A stretch of DNA of 64,000 bases from Limnephilus marmoratus (GCA_917880885.1 OU862910.1:55667285-55731284), one strand, 5' to 3'. Positions 49,101 to 50,817 are shown, counted from the first letter of the stretch. Notes: generated by a model from the letters alone, not told the origin. A program made the numbers and translations.

Positions 49101-50564
49101 AACTGGACACGCAATTGAAATTTTGAATACATTCCTTTCCATCGCCCCAAATGCAAAAAGTTGACTTTTATAGTAATTAAGGTGAATCTAAAGGCTATTT
49201 CTAAAAAATATTTGTATCGATCGAAAGATTACCAATGTCGACAACGTGTGCCTGTATAAAACAAACAGTAGAATTGTGGTTATCATCAAGAATCTTTGAG
49301 TATTGGATATTTGAGCATTCCTGTGAAAGAAGAGCTTAAGAGAATTAGATTATCTAAGTAGGAACAAACGCTAAATGAATTTAAACAGCGGCGAGTAATT
49401 TTACCTAAAACTACTAGTCTAGTAGGAATATAACACGGTGGGTTGACTTCATTTCATATAATAATATTACAGGTCACCATAAATATGATTCGTTAATTAG
49501 GTATACAATGAGTGCATTAATGTAAGCGATAAATTTTTTTAAATTTCTAAGTGGAAGGCAGCTAGAAAGACAAAATTTAAAAATTTTGGTAAATATTCGG
49601 AACAAATGTCAACGGTTATGTAACGGGATTGTGTATGTTATCTTTACTTAAAAAAAACAGCCTACGTTTTTGAATGGTTTGTTTGGCTACGCAGGGTTTG
49701 TGTAGCGGGCTTGTGTATATTATCTTAATTTTAAAAGTTTTATCAAAAAAAAGTGCGTATTAACCGTTGACGTTTGTTCCGAACTGCAAACAGAGTGATT
49801 TGACAGTGTGAAAGCAAATTTTCAATTTACGTAAATAAAATTAAAAATGTAACATTTTCAACCTCCCCCAATGCAAATAGTTGTCTTTTATGGTAATTAA
49901 GAAGAATCTAAAAGTTTTATAAAAAAAAGTGCGTATTAACCGTTGACGTTTGTTCCGAACAATTACCAAAATTTTAAGCGTAAATTGTGTTACAGGTCAT
50001 TTGACATAATTTTGAAATGTAACCTTGACTTTCGATTCATTATTCTATTAAAATAAGATCTCTGTTACCCAATCGGAAAGTGAATTCCAAAGAATGCAAG
50101 TTTTTTTGTTTATATCTATCTTATAGCACAACCAACCTAACCTAAGAATGATGTATCATTTACCGATTATTCATTTTAATTTATGACTTATTTGATAAGC
50201 GGGGAGACTCTTGATGAAAATAAGTATGTAACAATGTAATTATAAGAGAAGTTACCATTTGACAGCTAGATTCTGCACTTCTCCGTTTTTGTCTTCTAAT
50301 AACCGAAGTAGCATTTTGACGACTTTTCTTTCAGAATCATCATCCAATTTAATGCTATCTTTCTGTAACTCTGTCATTAAGTCATTTGTAGCCATAAAAC
50401 GAAAGTCTTTGTCATTCGAAGTCATCTGAAAAAAGGCAAGGTTTCATATCGCATGTAAAAATTTTGAATTATCATACACAACATTACAGATATCAAAATG
50501 TGATAATTTCCCATCAGTTTACCTTTTCTAGCAAGTTTGCTATCTGATATGAAACGCTCGCCAT
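1212..50564 (-). CDS. CAND1: CAND1, cullin-associated NEDD8-dissociated protein 1 (19 exons, 3' part outside window)
   Basis: CAND1 is a HEAT-repeat solenoid that wraps un-neddylated cullin-RBX1 and drives exchange of SCF substrate receptors in cytosol and nucleus. Nineteen GT-AG exons were placed by translation; they join in phase to give residues 1 to 1012 of a family usually about 1230 residues long. Exons on the minus strand: 50523-50564, 50256-50425, 47377-47590, 44420-44554, 41423-41580, 37389-37551, 36031-36316, 33321-33463, 31673-31833, 20603-20808, 19199-19359, 13647-13775, 13418-13549, 10830-10998, 9823-9971, 5287-5447, 3517-3715, 1657-1776, 1212-1349. The start is the ATG at 50562-50564 (protein begins [14 protein letters not shown], as in known orthologues). 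Family hallmarks visible are AVRKRT, RQAGHR, an acidic stretch before [58 protein letters not shown] and [10 protein letters not shown]. No frameshift or stop was found. The C-terminal cullin-binding end is off the left edge. Confidence 0.97.
1657..1776 (-). CDS. CAND1: CAND1 exon 18 (residues 927-966)
   Basis: Encodes [20 protein letters not shown], then [25 protein letters not shown] acceptor, GTAAGT donor. Confidence 0.94.
1884..2718. mobile_element. Candidate MITE with 13-bp terminal inverted repeats
   Basis: The ends read AGGCCACTTGCAT and its exact reverse complement, 835 bp apart in the intron between exons 18 and 17, with ATTT shared a few bases further in. The interior is AT-rich and non-coding. 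No clear target duplication, so superfamily is open. Confidence 0.5.
2851..3307 (+). mobile_element. SINE-like repeat with LINE tail, copy 1
   Basis: Near full-length, about 457 bp. Starts GGGAAGCGGGTATGGGT and ends with the segment also found at the 3' end of the CR1-like LINE at 44970-45538 (CTCCACACAGC... ATGACATAGG ... GTGTGGAGCTAACGT). Six other copies lie in this window, mostly in the opposite orientation. Confidence 0.7.
3517..3715 (-). CDS. CAND1: CAND1 exon 17 (residues 860-926)
   Basis: Encodes [40 protein letters not shown] and [17 protein letters not shown] acceptor, GTGACA donor. Confidence 0.96.
4013..4458. mobile_element. piggyBac-like MITE, family 1, full-length copy
   Basis: 446 bp bounded by TTAA on both sides (4013-4016 and 4455-4458), the piggyBac target duplication. 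Ends read TTAACCGGTCAACTGCCGGG and, inverted, TTAACCGGTGACATGCCGG. The interior matches copies at 34741-35165 and 43268-43752 (AATTCAAAATTCAAAGTG, ACGTAAATTAATAGGTTTTA). No coding capacity. Confidence 0.8.
4638..4990 (-). mobile_element. SINE-like repeat, copy 2 (5'-truncated)
   Basis: Minus-orientation copy covering the tail and middle of the family (GAGGCCCTGAGGAAAATAAT, GTGTCCAGGAGTGACGGACG) and stopping near CCCCATGAGCCC. About 100 bp of the family's 5' end is missing, as expected after incomplete reverse transcription. Confidence 0.7.
5287..5447 (-). CDS. CAND1: CAND1 exon 16 (residues 807-860)
   Basis: Encodes [20 protein letters not shown] through [18 protein letters not shown] acceptor, GTAAGT donor. 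Confidence 0.95.
5448..6947. other. Intron 15 sequence without recognised genes
   Basis: AT-rich intron between CAND1 exons 16 and 15. No coding similarity or clear repeat ends were recognised. Confidence 0.4.
6948..8550. mobile_element. Non-autonomous hAT element, 1603 bp
   Basis: Flanked by perfect 8-bp target duplications GTCTGAAT (6940-6947 and 8551-8558), the hAT hallmark. Terminal inverted repeats read TAGACGTGGGCAAAATGA on the left and TAGACATGGGCAAAATTGAA (inverted) on the right. The interior has a 73-base A tract (7051-7123) and a roughly 150-bp unit repeated at about 7180 and 7318 (GAGGACCGATTATTCTATCT). No transposase was found, so it would depend on a hAT enzyme in trans. Confidence 0.88.
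7051..7123. repeat. Poly-A tract of 73 bases
   Basis: An uninterrupted run of A in the left part of the hAT element. It may mark a retroposed insertion inside the transposon or simple expansion. Length may vary between assemblies. Confidence 0.95.
8559..9822. other. Intron 15 sequence without recognised genes
   Basis: AT-rich. The only simple repeat noted is CAATA repeated four times at 9401-9420. No coding similarity seen. Confidence 0.4.
9823..9971 (-). CDS. CAND1: CAND1 exon 15 (residues 757-806)
   Basis: Encodes [20 protein letters not shown] through ALPHLHKQ. The acceptor reads GGTTAAG and is unusually purine-rich near the junction; GTACAT donor. Confidence 0.92.
10085..10330. repeat. 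Interspersed repeat shared with 43020-43265
   Basis: About 245 bp containing AACTCCAGAACGGATTTTCA, CACCAATAGATAGAGTGATT and a GCCGAGTCAGCTAATGTATT end. The same unit occurs inverted at 43020-43265, beginning AACTAGCTGACCCGGTCACA. Likely a short dispersed element; class unknown. Confidence 0.6.
10513..10665. repeat. Dense array of inverted GAA/TTC pentamers (heat-shock-element-like)
   Basis: Repeated units of the type ACATTCCAGAACATTC run for about 150 bp. Perfect GAAnnTTCnnGAA triplets lie at 10609-10621 and 10639-10651, and TTCnnGAA at 10516-10523. It sits in the intron between exons 15 and 14. It fits the HSF binding consensus, but may be only a degenerate simple repeat. Confidence 0.55.
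10678..10750 (+). mobile_element. tRNA-like SINE head (pol III B-box)
   Basis: Contains GTGTGGCTCCCTGTTGGTAG, which fits a loose A box, followed about 50 bp later by GTGGGTTCGAACATC, which fits the pol III B box GGTTCGANNCC. No acceptor-stem complement, so this is a SINE relic rather than a tRNA gene. Confidence 0.4.
10830..10998 (-). CDS. CAND1: CAND1 exon 14 (residues 701-757)
   Basis: Encodes [20 protein letters not shown] through [20 protein letters not shown] acceptor, GTGCTA donor. Confidence 0.93.
11068..11203. repeat. 136-bp repeat identical to 31394-31529
   Basis: I see no mismatch between this block and 31394-31529 over 136 bp, from TTTGTGTATTGCAG to TTGTCTTCCAAA. A diverged relative lies at about 3806-3925. 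All three lie in CAND1 introns. Confidence 0.85.
11218..11268 (-). mobile_element. Very short Jockey-type LINE 3' end
   Basis: T run followed by GTGCATTACAGATTAATATA, matching the 3' tails at 538-590 and 38566-38600. A severely truncated insertion of about 50 bp. Confidence 0.6.
12005..13373. mobile_element. piggyBac-like MITE, family 2, split by a hAT element
   Basis: Sequence on both sides of the hAT at 12372-13093 matches the uninterrupted copy at 42158-42830 (TCAGCAACGTAAGC, GTCAAGTACAATAAGCGTG, TACAATAGAATAAGTATTGT). The right end is GGAGGGGTTAAAC, with TTAA at 13370-13373 and an inverted CCCCTC end. The left end is eroded. Non-coding. Confidence 0.7.
12372..13093. mobile_element. Non-autonomous hAT element, 722 bp
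   Basis: Perfect 8-bp target duplications AGTTATAC (12364-12371 and 13094-13101). Terminal inverted repeats CAGGGTTTCCCAAACT and, inverted, CAGGGTTTCCCAAACTGTG. The interior contains AAAAATGGAATATAAA-type tandem repeats (12538-12710) and no transposase. It landed in a piggyBac-like MITE. Confidence 0.9.
13418..13549 (-). CDS. CAND1: CAND1 exon 13 (residues 657-700)
   Basis: Encodes [20 protein letters not shown] through [14 protein letters not shown] acceptor, GTAAGG donor. The intron before it is only 97 bp, the shortest in the gene. Confidence 0.95.
13647..13775 (-). CDS. CAND1: CAND1 exon 12 (residues 614-656)
   Basis: Encodes [20 protein letters not shown] through [17 protein letters not shown] acceptor, GTAAGA donor; phase 0 at both ends. 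Confidence 0.95.
14654..17593 (-). CDS. LINE ORF2: endonuclease-reverse transcriptase, 979 aa
   Basis: Intact reading frame. The N-terminal third is an APE-type endonuclease (TECW near residue 57, [25 protein letters not shown] as the catalytic histidine block). The centre is a reverse transcriptase with [35 protein letters not shown] and the catalytic FADD near residue 686, followed by a C-terminal thumb domain (GITGWGSAL). No RNase H. It nicks target DNA and copies its own RNA in cis. No stop or frameshift was seen over 979 codons, so the enzyme could be functional. Confidence 0.92.
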   Translation of the reverse strand: MTDTILTSEPSDLSMINNNSFNILHKNIRSIRKNFDELQILLKYLKVNLHIIILTECWINHKYMNLEIAGYTTYSSLNNKRQNDGVIIYIKNEIKAEVEEIIITDANCLKIKIGKEKAILAIYRSPSTRNIDPFLKSVDEELCLLKDTKNIFFIGDVNINILENGHPKRIQYLQMLASHGLVSLINVPTRKVDSTESCIDHIMSKTKDITQTIVFNSTITDHYTTILSIKINKSNKIKKRPQTIEKTEINWNDIKHNLQCTDWKKLQSMNNANDAWNFFIELFQNNILSNTTKIIKKISHKNVHIKPWITQNVINCIRKRDELHKKLKKNPYDIHMLRYYKRYRNICKKVITYTKETYYKKKIVDCKQNPRKMWQIINEITSSKSATMTSIDVLNINNVPRTYADNPDQILEYVNKFFINIGSNLAKQATQCNDAILINELPEQGKKLEFKQITADDIKNTISSLKSNVSSGEDLITTNAIKYLCKELIVPLTYLVNLSITESIFPTALKKATVIPIFKQGCKNDINNYRPISLLNTFSKILERILKKQLLSYLEDNKILSETQYGFRENLSTSDAIEKITDMITKSLDSGEKTLAIFIDLQKAFDTIDHKILFAKLTKIGMTNTTLNLLKSYMMERTQSVQINKRKSEPLLINHGVPQGSVLGPILFLIYINDICNLETRGKIISFADDTVILFNEKDWINTYKEAEHGLSLLQTWLKRNSLTLNVNKTKYLTFSITARGQPPEDLNLKLHTCQGIYQQNQGLSCLCPTIAHSKSIKYLGIEIDDNLRWNSQIDVITKKLTRYIYFFRNIRNILNVNDIKKVYYALCQSQIEYGITGWGSALSTHTERLNIAQKGVLKTILKVPLRTPTEEIFNNFQVFNVQKLYSKNILFKLKKNIYEYSTTQHKYSTRAVSNNILVTPSLNTSFGQRNNKFHAMKLYNALPDQIKNIKEINIFKTKVKTWLRDQSDNKITNIMNPI
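17638..18060 (-). CDS. LINE ORF1 C-terminal part with Baculo_FP-like domain, 140 aa
   Basis: Encodes a basic protein ending in a region typical of insect LINE ORF1 proteins that carry the FP-type C-terminal fold ([41 protein letters not shown]). It is the nucleic-acid-binding partner of ORF2. The upstream coiled-coil part is missing: sequence beyond 18062 belongs to a Harbinger relic, so the element is 5'-truncated. The ATG at 18060 may be internal. Confidence 0.7.
   Translation of the reverse strand: MSKLVLLKLKCVNIIKKVAAAAGMDIQHKEIIEVKRTPDRRNNAPPKLLVEFAEKTTRDNLISKRKNINYEDIKDITTETIYIAEELSPYQRELLWKTKKAAKEKNYSYVWCKDGKIMTRKMPTEKIIYIKHIDDIKNIV
18063..18970 (+). pseudogene. PIF/Harbinger DNA transposon relic (transposase N-terminus plus MADF-like ORF)
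   Basis: Plus strand 18136-18330 encodes a HARBI1-like N-terminus broken by a frameshift near 18190 ([14 protein letters not shown], then [25 protein letters not shown]). On the minus strand at about 18590-18730 is a MADF/Myb-like piece ([20 protein letters not shown]). Transposase and a MADF/Myb partner in opposite orientation are the standard Harbinger layout. The end near 18930-18970 (TTGAACCGTGTGAACCGGC) looks terminal. The catalytic domain is missing. Confidence 0.72.
19199..19359 (-). CDS. CAND1: CAND1 exon 11 (residues 560-613)
   Basis: Encodes [20 protein letters not shown] through [26 protein letters not shown] acceptor, GTAATA donor. Confidence 0.95.
20603..20808 (-). CDS. CAND1: CAND1 exon 10 (residues 491-560)
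   Basis: Encodes [20 protein letters not shown], then [20 protein letters not shown] and IRPL. The anchors SSSNMKID and DPFYKIT are family-typical. TTTCAG acceptor, GTGAGT donor. Confidence 0.94.
20869..21075. repeat. 207-bp near-perfect palindrome with hammerhead-like motifs
   Basis: Two arms of about 100 bp centred near 20972 are reverse complements, differing at a few bases. Each arm carries CTGAAGA, a 6-bp stem GTCAGC-TTT-GCTGAC, GAAAC, AT and GTC, flanked by AAAACC/GGTTTT (right arm 20987-21031). This follows the hammerhead ribozyme order, with one extra A after the CUGANGA box. Such motifs are known from Penelope-like elements. Confidence 0.75.
21487..22587 (+). repeat. 5' LTR of gypsy element
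   Basis: 1101 bp, TGTCAC...GTTACA. Carries the element's promoter by position. A 96-codon open frame at 22050-22340 is present in both LTRs but shows no recognised similarity. Confidence 0.96.
22589..22602 (+). promoter_or_regulatory. Primer-binding site
   Basis: TGGCGCCAAACGTG, one base after the 5' LTR. It resembles the tRNA-Lys-type site (TGGCGCC...) used by gypsy-like elements. The exact tRNA cannot be named without tRNA sequences. Confidence 0.8.
22603..23638 (+). other. Gypsy 5' leader
   Basis: About 1 kb between primer-binding site and gag ATG, with no coding similarity. It probably holds packaging signals, by position only. Confidence 0.5.
23639..24709 (+). CDS. gag: Gypsy gag, 357 codons, one in-frame stop
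   Basis: Structural polyprotein forming the intracellular particle. Start chosen at ATG 23639 ([18 protein letters not shown]). The C-terminus has a CCHC zinc knuckle, [14 protein letters not shown], preceded by a serine/proline/arginine-rich linker with repeated SPRA and YSxR units. A TAA at 23990-23992 interrupts the frame, and the same frame continues open to 24709. Translation of full Gag from this copy would need readthrough, or this copy is defective. Gag ends in the slippery site A AAA AAC followed by TAG. Confidence 0.9.
24697..27879 (+). CDS. pol: Gypsy pol polyprotein: protease, RT, RNase H, integrase
   Basis: The frame opens at 24697 in -1 relative to gag. Residues below count from the first ATG at 24721 (1052 aa). 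Aspartic protease [10 protein letters not shown] (D57); reverse transcriptase with [39 protein letters not shown] and YLDD at 362-365; RNase H with [11 protein letters not shown] (D514) and TDHSSLQWL; integrase with an HHCC zinc domain (CHPG ... CKTCKAHK) and catalytic D774, D834, E870, a D,D-35-E spacing. No stop or frameshift. No chromodomain was recognised. Pol is probably made as Gag-Pol by -1 frameshifting. Confidence 0.96.
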   Translation, partial: FKKLADDLLRSVHKDDRRSSSVPSNVSKFTTHNMDACVPLADCGRDVRPHVNIKIKNLVFSGLLDSGATVSCFGGSVYNFFISLGYKLNKLDSYVTTADGKRQDIIGTMRVLVLYNNIKKYIKFFVIPSLSSSIVLGVDFWKQFDVAPQLFPKVDSNVNFGKVVGEVRKLTSASLLSPQDNLKLNSVIVKFKSISFEERGLGKTHLVRHKINTTGDPIKQRYYPLSQTRQKQLEEQLKEMLDLGVVRRSRSAWSNPVLIVPKKDGSVRFCLDSRRLNSVTLADSYPLPYISRILDKLRGARFISSIDLSKSFWQIPLDKESCPKTAFVVPGHGLFEFVRMPFGLKNAPSELQRLVDALFGPEFDENVFCYLDDLIVISEDFESHLKILNKIYERLRDAGLTVNLKKCEFCKEELKYLGYIVDAKGLRTDPVKLECIRTYPTPKNSKQIKAFIGLCGYYRRFIKDFSTIAAPLTKLTGSRMGISNFSWTSEAEDAFKKLKKALTSAPVISCPDFSLPFTIHCDASNVGIGGVLTQVFDGEEHPVSFFSRCLNVHERNYGVTERELLAVLESVNHFRPYIEGVHFTVVTDHSSLQWLVSLSNPTGRLARWSTRLSQYSFDVVHRKGKLNTVPDVLSRKDDFTVAAIDSLPTTSDSWYSNLFSNCMNNPQRFNNFQIKDNCLFRHSKSRFALQEDTAWKLVVPFEDRNAILSKEHESINSCHPGVFRTYKKVQLRYFWPGMYNDVKKFVSKCKTCKAHKINTSAPAGISTNPKIVNRPMQMLSIDLVGPLPRSYAGFMYILSVVDVFSKYTWIFPLRNATAKSIVKNVEQFIFLVHGVPQTLVCDNGKQFVSKEFKQLLADYNVPMPFYNAYYTPQNNVVERYNQTIGTALSILSESDHRNWSRFLPQIQSALNNTVNFATGFTPFFHMHGREQVIDGNLHKINVSSSVVDIPLDQSRAEFAKKLEDLVPIYEQVSNALIQAFKKNAQHYNLRRKSVVYNVGDVIWRRNFAQSSGPDYFSHKLAPRFVRNVIKNRVSDLVYTLADMQGRIVGNFHVKDIVRID
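24700..24706 (+). promoter_or_regulatory. Programmed -1 frameshift site A AAA AAC
   Basis: The heptamer is in the correct phase relative to gag and sits directly before the gag TAG (24707-24709). Slipping back one base moves the ribosome into the pol frame, which opens at 24697. The same heptamer is used by several retroelements. Confidence 0.85.
27880..29929 (+). other. Gypsy 2-kb region between pol and 3' LTR, no env seen
   Basis: AT-rich, with only short open frames (the longest about 70 codons) and no signal-peptide or fusion-protein pattern that I recognise. It is long for a non-coding tail, so it could be an eroded third ORF or untranslated sequence. Confidence 0.6.
29930..29940 (+). 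promoter_or_regulatory. Polypurine tract
   Basis: GGGAAGGGGGG just before the 3' LTR (29944), the usual plus-strand primer, separated from it by AAT. Confidence 0.85.
29944..31044 (+). repeat. 3' LTR of gypsy element
   Basis: 1101 bp, same length as the 5' LTR with two differences seen (T at 29997, T at 30544). Followed by CAAG target duplication. Confidence 0.96.
31394..31529. repeat. 136-bp repeat identical to 11068-11203
   Basis: Lies directly after SINE copy 3 and about 140 bp from exon 9. See 11068-11203. Confidence 0.85.
31634..31650. repeat. Short CCTAA run (arthropod telomere-type unit)
   Basis: CCTAACCTAACCTAA occurs 23 bp beyond exon 9's donor. A shorter one is at about 50145. 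Interstitial TTAGG-type units are common in insect genomes. Confidence 0.5.
31673..31833 (-). CDS. CAND1: CAND1 exon 9 (residues 438-491)
   Basis: Encodes [20 protein letters not shown] through [13 protein letters not shown]. Very GC-rich against AT-rich flanks. GCAG acceptor, GTATTT donor. The next intron (20809-31672) is the largest and holds the gypsy element. Confidence 0.92.
32113..32470 (-). mobile_element. CR1-like LINE C-terminal fragment
   Basis: Reverse-complement match to 45120-45420 of the CR1-like LINE (ends ..RLWN and FPPSYNM correspond to [10 protein letters not shown] here), with several frameshifts. Dead. Confidence 0.7.
32530..32790. mobile_element. MITE, 261 bp, long terminal inverted repeats
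   Basis: Ends read CCTAG then ATTCCGTATTTTTTGTGAGA and its inverse at 32744-32790. Inverted similarity continues for about 65 bp with few mismatches. A 3-bp flank match (CAG) may be the target duplication. Superfamily unknown. Confidence 0.72.
33321..33463 (-). CDS. CAND1: CAND1 exon 8 (residues 390-437)
   Basis: Encodes [20 protein letters not shown] followed by a proline, serine and glycine-rich stretch and LALLQDQ. The low-complexity part is GC-rich and not conserved in the family. TGCAG acceptor, GTTATT donor. Confidence 0.92.
33675..34520 (+). mobile_element. L2-like LINE C-terminal fragments, internally interrupted
   Basis: 33675-33815 encodes [20 protein letters not shown] and QNAMVKLL, the RT thumb region. 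34236-34477 encodes [20 protein letters not shown] through [11 protein letters not shown], the C-terminus. Between them about 410 bp includes a LINE-type 3' end (CCCACGCACAGGCTGCGCCT, about 34052) and GT...AG edges that mimic an intron. Probably a nested LINE insertion. Confidence 0.65.
34741..35165. mobile_element. piggyBac-like MITE, family 1, eroded copy
   Basis: Starts AACCCGTTGGAGCGCGG and matches the family over its interior (TTACGTAAATTGATAGGTTT, GGCGCAAGCGATTCTGACAC). The right terminus is not clearly preserved. Confidence 0.65.
35175..35720 (+). pseudogene. CR1-like LINE, heavily degraded
   Basis: Aligns by eye with 44970-45350 (ACAAATTTCAAGTACGCCCA, GGGCGGTCCGTCTGATTGAC, GAACGGGTCGTTTCTTCGAC), with many stops and indels. 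Confidence 0.65.
35740..35950 (+). pseudogene. R1-like LINE C-terminal fragment
   Basis: Encodes pieces of an RNase-H-type LINE tail: [18 protein letters not shown], a frameshift, then [20 protein letters not shown] to a stop. The family is suggested by the CxC zinc-type motif and the LATYPM block. Confidence 0.55.
36031..36316 (-). CDS. CAND1: CAND1 exon 7 (residues 295-390), acidic loop
   Basis: Encodes [20 protein letters not shown], then a run of glutamate, aspartate and glycine, then [20 protein letters not shown] and [14 protein letters not shown]. The acidic insert between YDPNYNY and [13 protein letters not shown] is a known variable loop of this family. CAG acceptor, GTTATT donor. 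Confidence 0.95.
36428..36971 (-). mobile_element. SINE-like repeat, copy 4, with an A-tailed insertion
   Basis: Near full-length copy in minus orientation. At about 36703-36820 it is interrupted by roughly 115 bp (TTGACTGTCCTAAAACGGGA ... AATAAAAAAAAAA), which looks like a short poly-A retroposed fragment. Confidence 0.72.
37389..37551 (-). CDS. CAND1: CAND1 exon 6 (residues 240-294)
   Basis: Encodes [20 protein letters not shown] through [16 protein letters not shown] acceptor and GTGAGT donor; phase 0 end. Confidence 0.95.
37880..38199. mobile_element. piggyBac-like MITE, family 2, partial copy
   Basis: Shares AATAGTGAGGTGACTA, GTATTTCATCACCTTT and AACAGTTTTTAGTTTTCAGA with the other family-2 copies and ends at the TTAA where family 1 begins. 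Confidence 0.6.
38199..38353. mobile_element. piggyBac-like MITE, family 1, 155-bp deletion derivative
   Basis: TTAA at 38199-38202 and 38350-38353. Ends TTAACCTCTAATGGGCCGGA and, inverted, TTAACCTCTGGGAGGCC. Only the two outer parts of the family are kept. Confidence 0.8.
38546..40713 (-). mobile_element. Jockey-type LINE, 5'-truncated, with poly-A tail
   Basis: About 2.2 kb in the intron between exons 6 and 5, same strand as CAND1. A 3' A tract (T run 38546-38565) follows the GTGTATTACAGACTGTG tail. The endonuclease is missing. The ORF is at 38638-40713. Confidence 0.88.
38638..40713 (-). CDS. Jockey-type reverse transcriptase, 691 aa, no endonuclease
   Basis: Open frame with [61 protein letters not shown] and the catalytic FADD near residue 445. 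Near 39141 an in-frame deletion of about 40 codons joins [10 protein letters not shown] directly to [12 protein letters not shown]; the sister copy at 493-1190 still has part of the missing segment (FGFVIRISKQF). C-terminus [18 protein letters not shown]. Without the endonuclease this copy cannot start its own integration. Confidence 0.9.
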   Translation of the reverse strand: MRANRHQMGRHLYSNFNKFNFKHVNINLCLKIFSHFNWRYLYNMKSVNEAVEYFYSVLFSIFELCVPLKKLSKANVNYPVWFDKNIIEKIKCKESLRRKYKATNNKSDYLLFSAKRSNLKKEMTVKKNKYLSDIENGIKEDPKNFWQYIRSQKSGRGTPIGLMNVDKIIQCPQQVSERFADYFQSVYNHMSPNLDVESLRAEVPRNTGSISLEQIKPEEVKACIREQKPNKATGPDGIPPHIIIMLEEHLFNPICFIFNLSISTSTFPKSWKLTKVSPIHKSGTKTEVQNYRPVAVLSILPKIFETIICKKLNKQIKPFLQGNQHGFLSNKSTVSNLLELSQRVARGLDAQHQTDVIYTDFAKAFDRVDHDVLLRKIHRIGFDKPLLNFFVTYLRNRKQYVCIDGYRSREFSAFSGVPQGSNLGPLLFIILIDDIQECIKHSTCLLFADDLKLLKKICDGQDCVKLQTDLDSISSWADENKLFFNTKKCVAMSYTRSRNPIKFDYCIKNDILSKVKSIKDLGVVFDPEAMMTLYNCIIRSKIEYASAVWAPYQQKYIEKLEQIQKKFLRYMYLRMHGEYPRFMHHEDLLAETRYQSLHSRRSGALAVTAYKIINNLIDSPYLLECYKLFVPNNYSQGRHHDLLCIPRGRTDVLARHSMTRGMALLNNASKTIDIFNSSLEEFKRHVNAKNL
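41328..41453. repeat. 100-bp tandem duplication at the CAND1 exon 5 edge
   Basis: A 26-bp block starting AGAAGCGATACATTG is present at 41328-41353 and again at 41428-41453, exactly 100 bp apart. The second copy is coding (end of exon 5). A diverged third copy of the intervening unit lies at about 38455-38535, beyond the LINE. Confidence 0.85.
41423..41580 (-). CDS. CAND1: CAND1 exon 5 (residues 188-240)
   Basis: Encodes [20 protein letters not shown] through [13 protein letters not shown] acceptor and GTGAGA donor. The donor end lies in a local 100-bp tandem duplication described separately. Confidence 0.94.
41918..41985 (+). mobile_element. tRNA-like SINE head
   Basis: GGTCTCCCTGGTCGTAAGG gives an A-box-like start and GTGGATTCAAATCC a B-box-like T arm about 50 bp later. 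The acceptor stem does not pair, so it is a SINE promoter relic rather than a tRNA gene. Confidence 0.45.
42028..42068 (+). ncRNA. Hammerhead-ribozyme-like motif
   Basis: Order: ATATC, CTGAGGA (42033-42039), one extra A, stem GCTT-GGTCG-AAGC, GAAAC, CG, GTA, GATAT. The outer ATATC/GATAT pair makes stem I, and AC/GU a 2-bp stem III, as in the minimal hammerheads of Penelope-like elements. The extra A after the CUGANGA box casts doubt on activity. Confidence 0.4.
42158..42830. mobile_element. piggyBac-like MITE, family 2, most complete copy
   Basis: Begins TTAACCCCTCAGCAACGTAA and runs to about 42830 (CATTTCGTTTAAGACATTAA). It lets the copy split by the hAT at 12372-13093 be recognised. Non-coding. 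Confidence 0.7.
43020..43265. repeat. Interspersed repeat, inverted relative to 10085-10330
   Basis: AACTAGCTGACCCGGTCACA at one end and AATCACTCTATCTATTGGTG near the other. A family-1 piggyBac-like MITE begins directly after it. Confidence 0.6.
43267..43752. mobile_element. piggyBac-like MITE, family 1, third copy
   Basis: TTAA near both ends (about 43268 and 43748); TTAACCTCTAATCGGCCGGA at the left. The interior matches 34741-35165 in inverse order. Confidence 0.72.
43761..43925. mobile_element. Harbinger-like MITE, 165 bp, with poly-C runs
   Basis: TAA target duplication on both sides (43758-43760, 43926-43928) and perfect terminal inverted repeats GGGAACGTACCCATACTACG. Two C runs (about 43806-43820 and 43881-43890) lie inside. 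Confidence 0.8.
44420..44554 (-). CDS. CAND1: CAND1 exon 4 (residues 143-187)
   Basis: Encodes [20 protein letters not shown] through [10 protein letters not shown], very close to known CAND1. GCAG acceptor, GTAACA donor. Confidence 0.95.
44970..45538 (+). mobile_element. CR1-like LINE 3' end
   Basis: Encodes [52 protein letters not shown] and [20 protein letters not shown], the C-terminus of an insect CR1-type reverse transcriptase. It ends with a 3' UTR (45425-45520) and an A run at 45523-45536. That 3' UTR is also the tail of the SINE-like family. Endonuclease and polymerase motifs are missing. Confidence 0.85.
45539..47376. other. Intron 3 sequence without recognised genes
   Basis: AT-rich. 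Short open frames only; no similarity recognised. Confidence 0.4.
47377..47590 (-). CDS. CAND1: CAND1 exon 3 (residues 71-142)
   Basis: Encodes [20 protein letters not shown] and onward to SSAIEK. CCAG acceptor and GTTTAT donor, a weaker donor than the gene's usual GTAAGT type. Confidence 0.95.
47690..48160 (-). mobile_element. SINE-like repeat, copy 5, with tRNA-type B box
   Basis: Minus-orientation copy. At its 5' end, around 48120-48150, the minus strand reads GTCGTGGGTTCAATTCCCC, a good pol III B box, which supports a tRNA-derived head for the family. Confidence 0.7.
49120..49995. repeat. Complex direct and inverted repeat block
   Basis: The unit AACCGTTGACGTTTGTTCCG is found at about 49760 and 49940, and inverted (CGGAACAAATGTCAACGGTT) at about 49598. 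CAAATGCAAAAAGTTGACTT is repeated at about 49147 and 49870. Probably two overlapping MITEs. Confidence 0.55.
50256..50425 (-). CDS. CAND1: CAND1 exon 2 (residues 15-71)
   Basis: Encodes [20 protein letters not shown] and the first HEAT repeat region to NLAVKC; CAG acceptor and GTAACT donor. It ends in phase 2 (TG|C) and joins exon 3 as the conserved KCLGPLV. Confidence 0.94.
50523..50564 (-). CDS. CAND1: CAND1 exon 1 (residues 1-14)
   Basis: Start codon plus 13 residues, followed by a GTAAAC donor. The short first exon ending in ...NLLEK is in phase 0 with exon 2. Confidence 0.93.
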
Positions 50565-50817
50565 GGCGAGAAGATTTATATTTTCCGCTTTATTATATCT
50601 AAATAACTACAATAAACACCACATTCACTATACTATTTTAGACTTCCATTAATTCGCCGGCGAAACCAGACGTAAAAACTTGCAATATTTTGATCCAACG
50701 ACAAAAATAGTCGACGACGTAAAATATACCATAGACGATAATATGGGCGATGGGCATAGACAAGAAGTTAACATTCACATTACATTCGTTCTCTTGCTTT
50801 TGAAGTTCTCTAAAAAC
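50565..50817 (-). promoter_or_regulatory. CAND1 5' flank
   Basis: The 250 bp between the start codon and the nearest hAT MITE must hold most proximal promoter elements. AT-rich; no TATA box stands out beyond chance. Confidence 0.35.
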
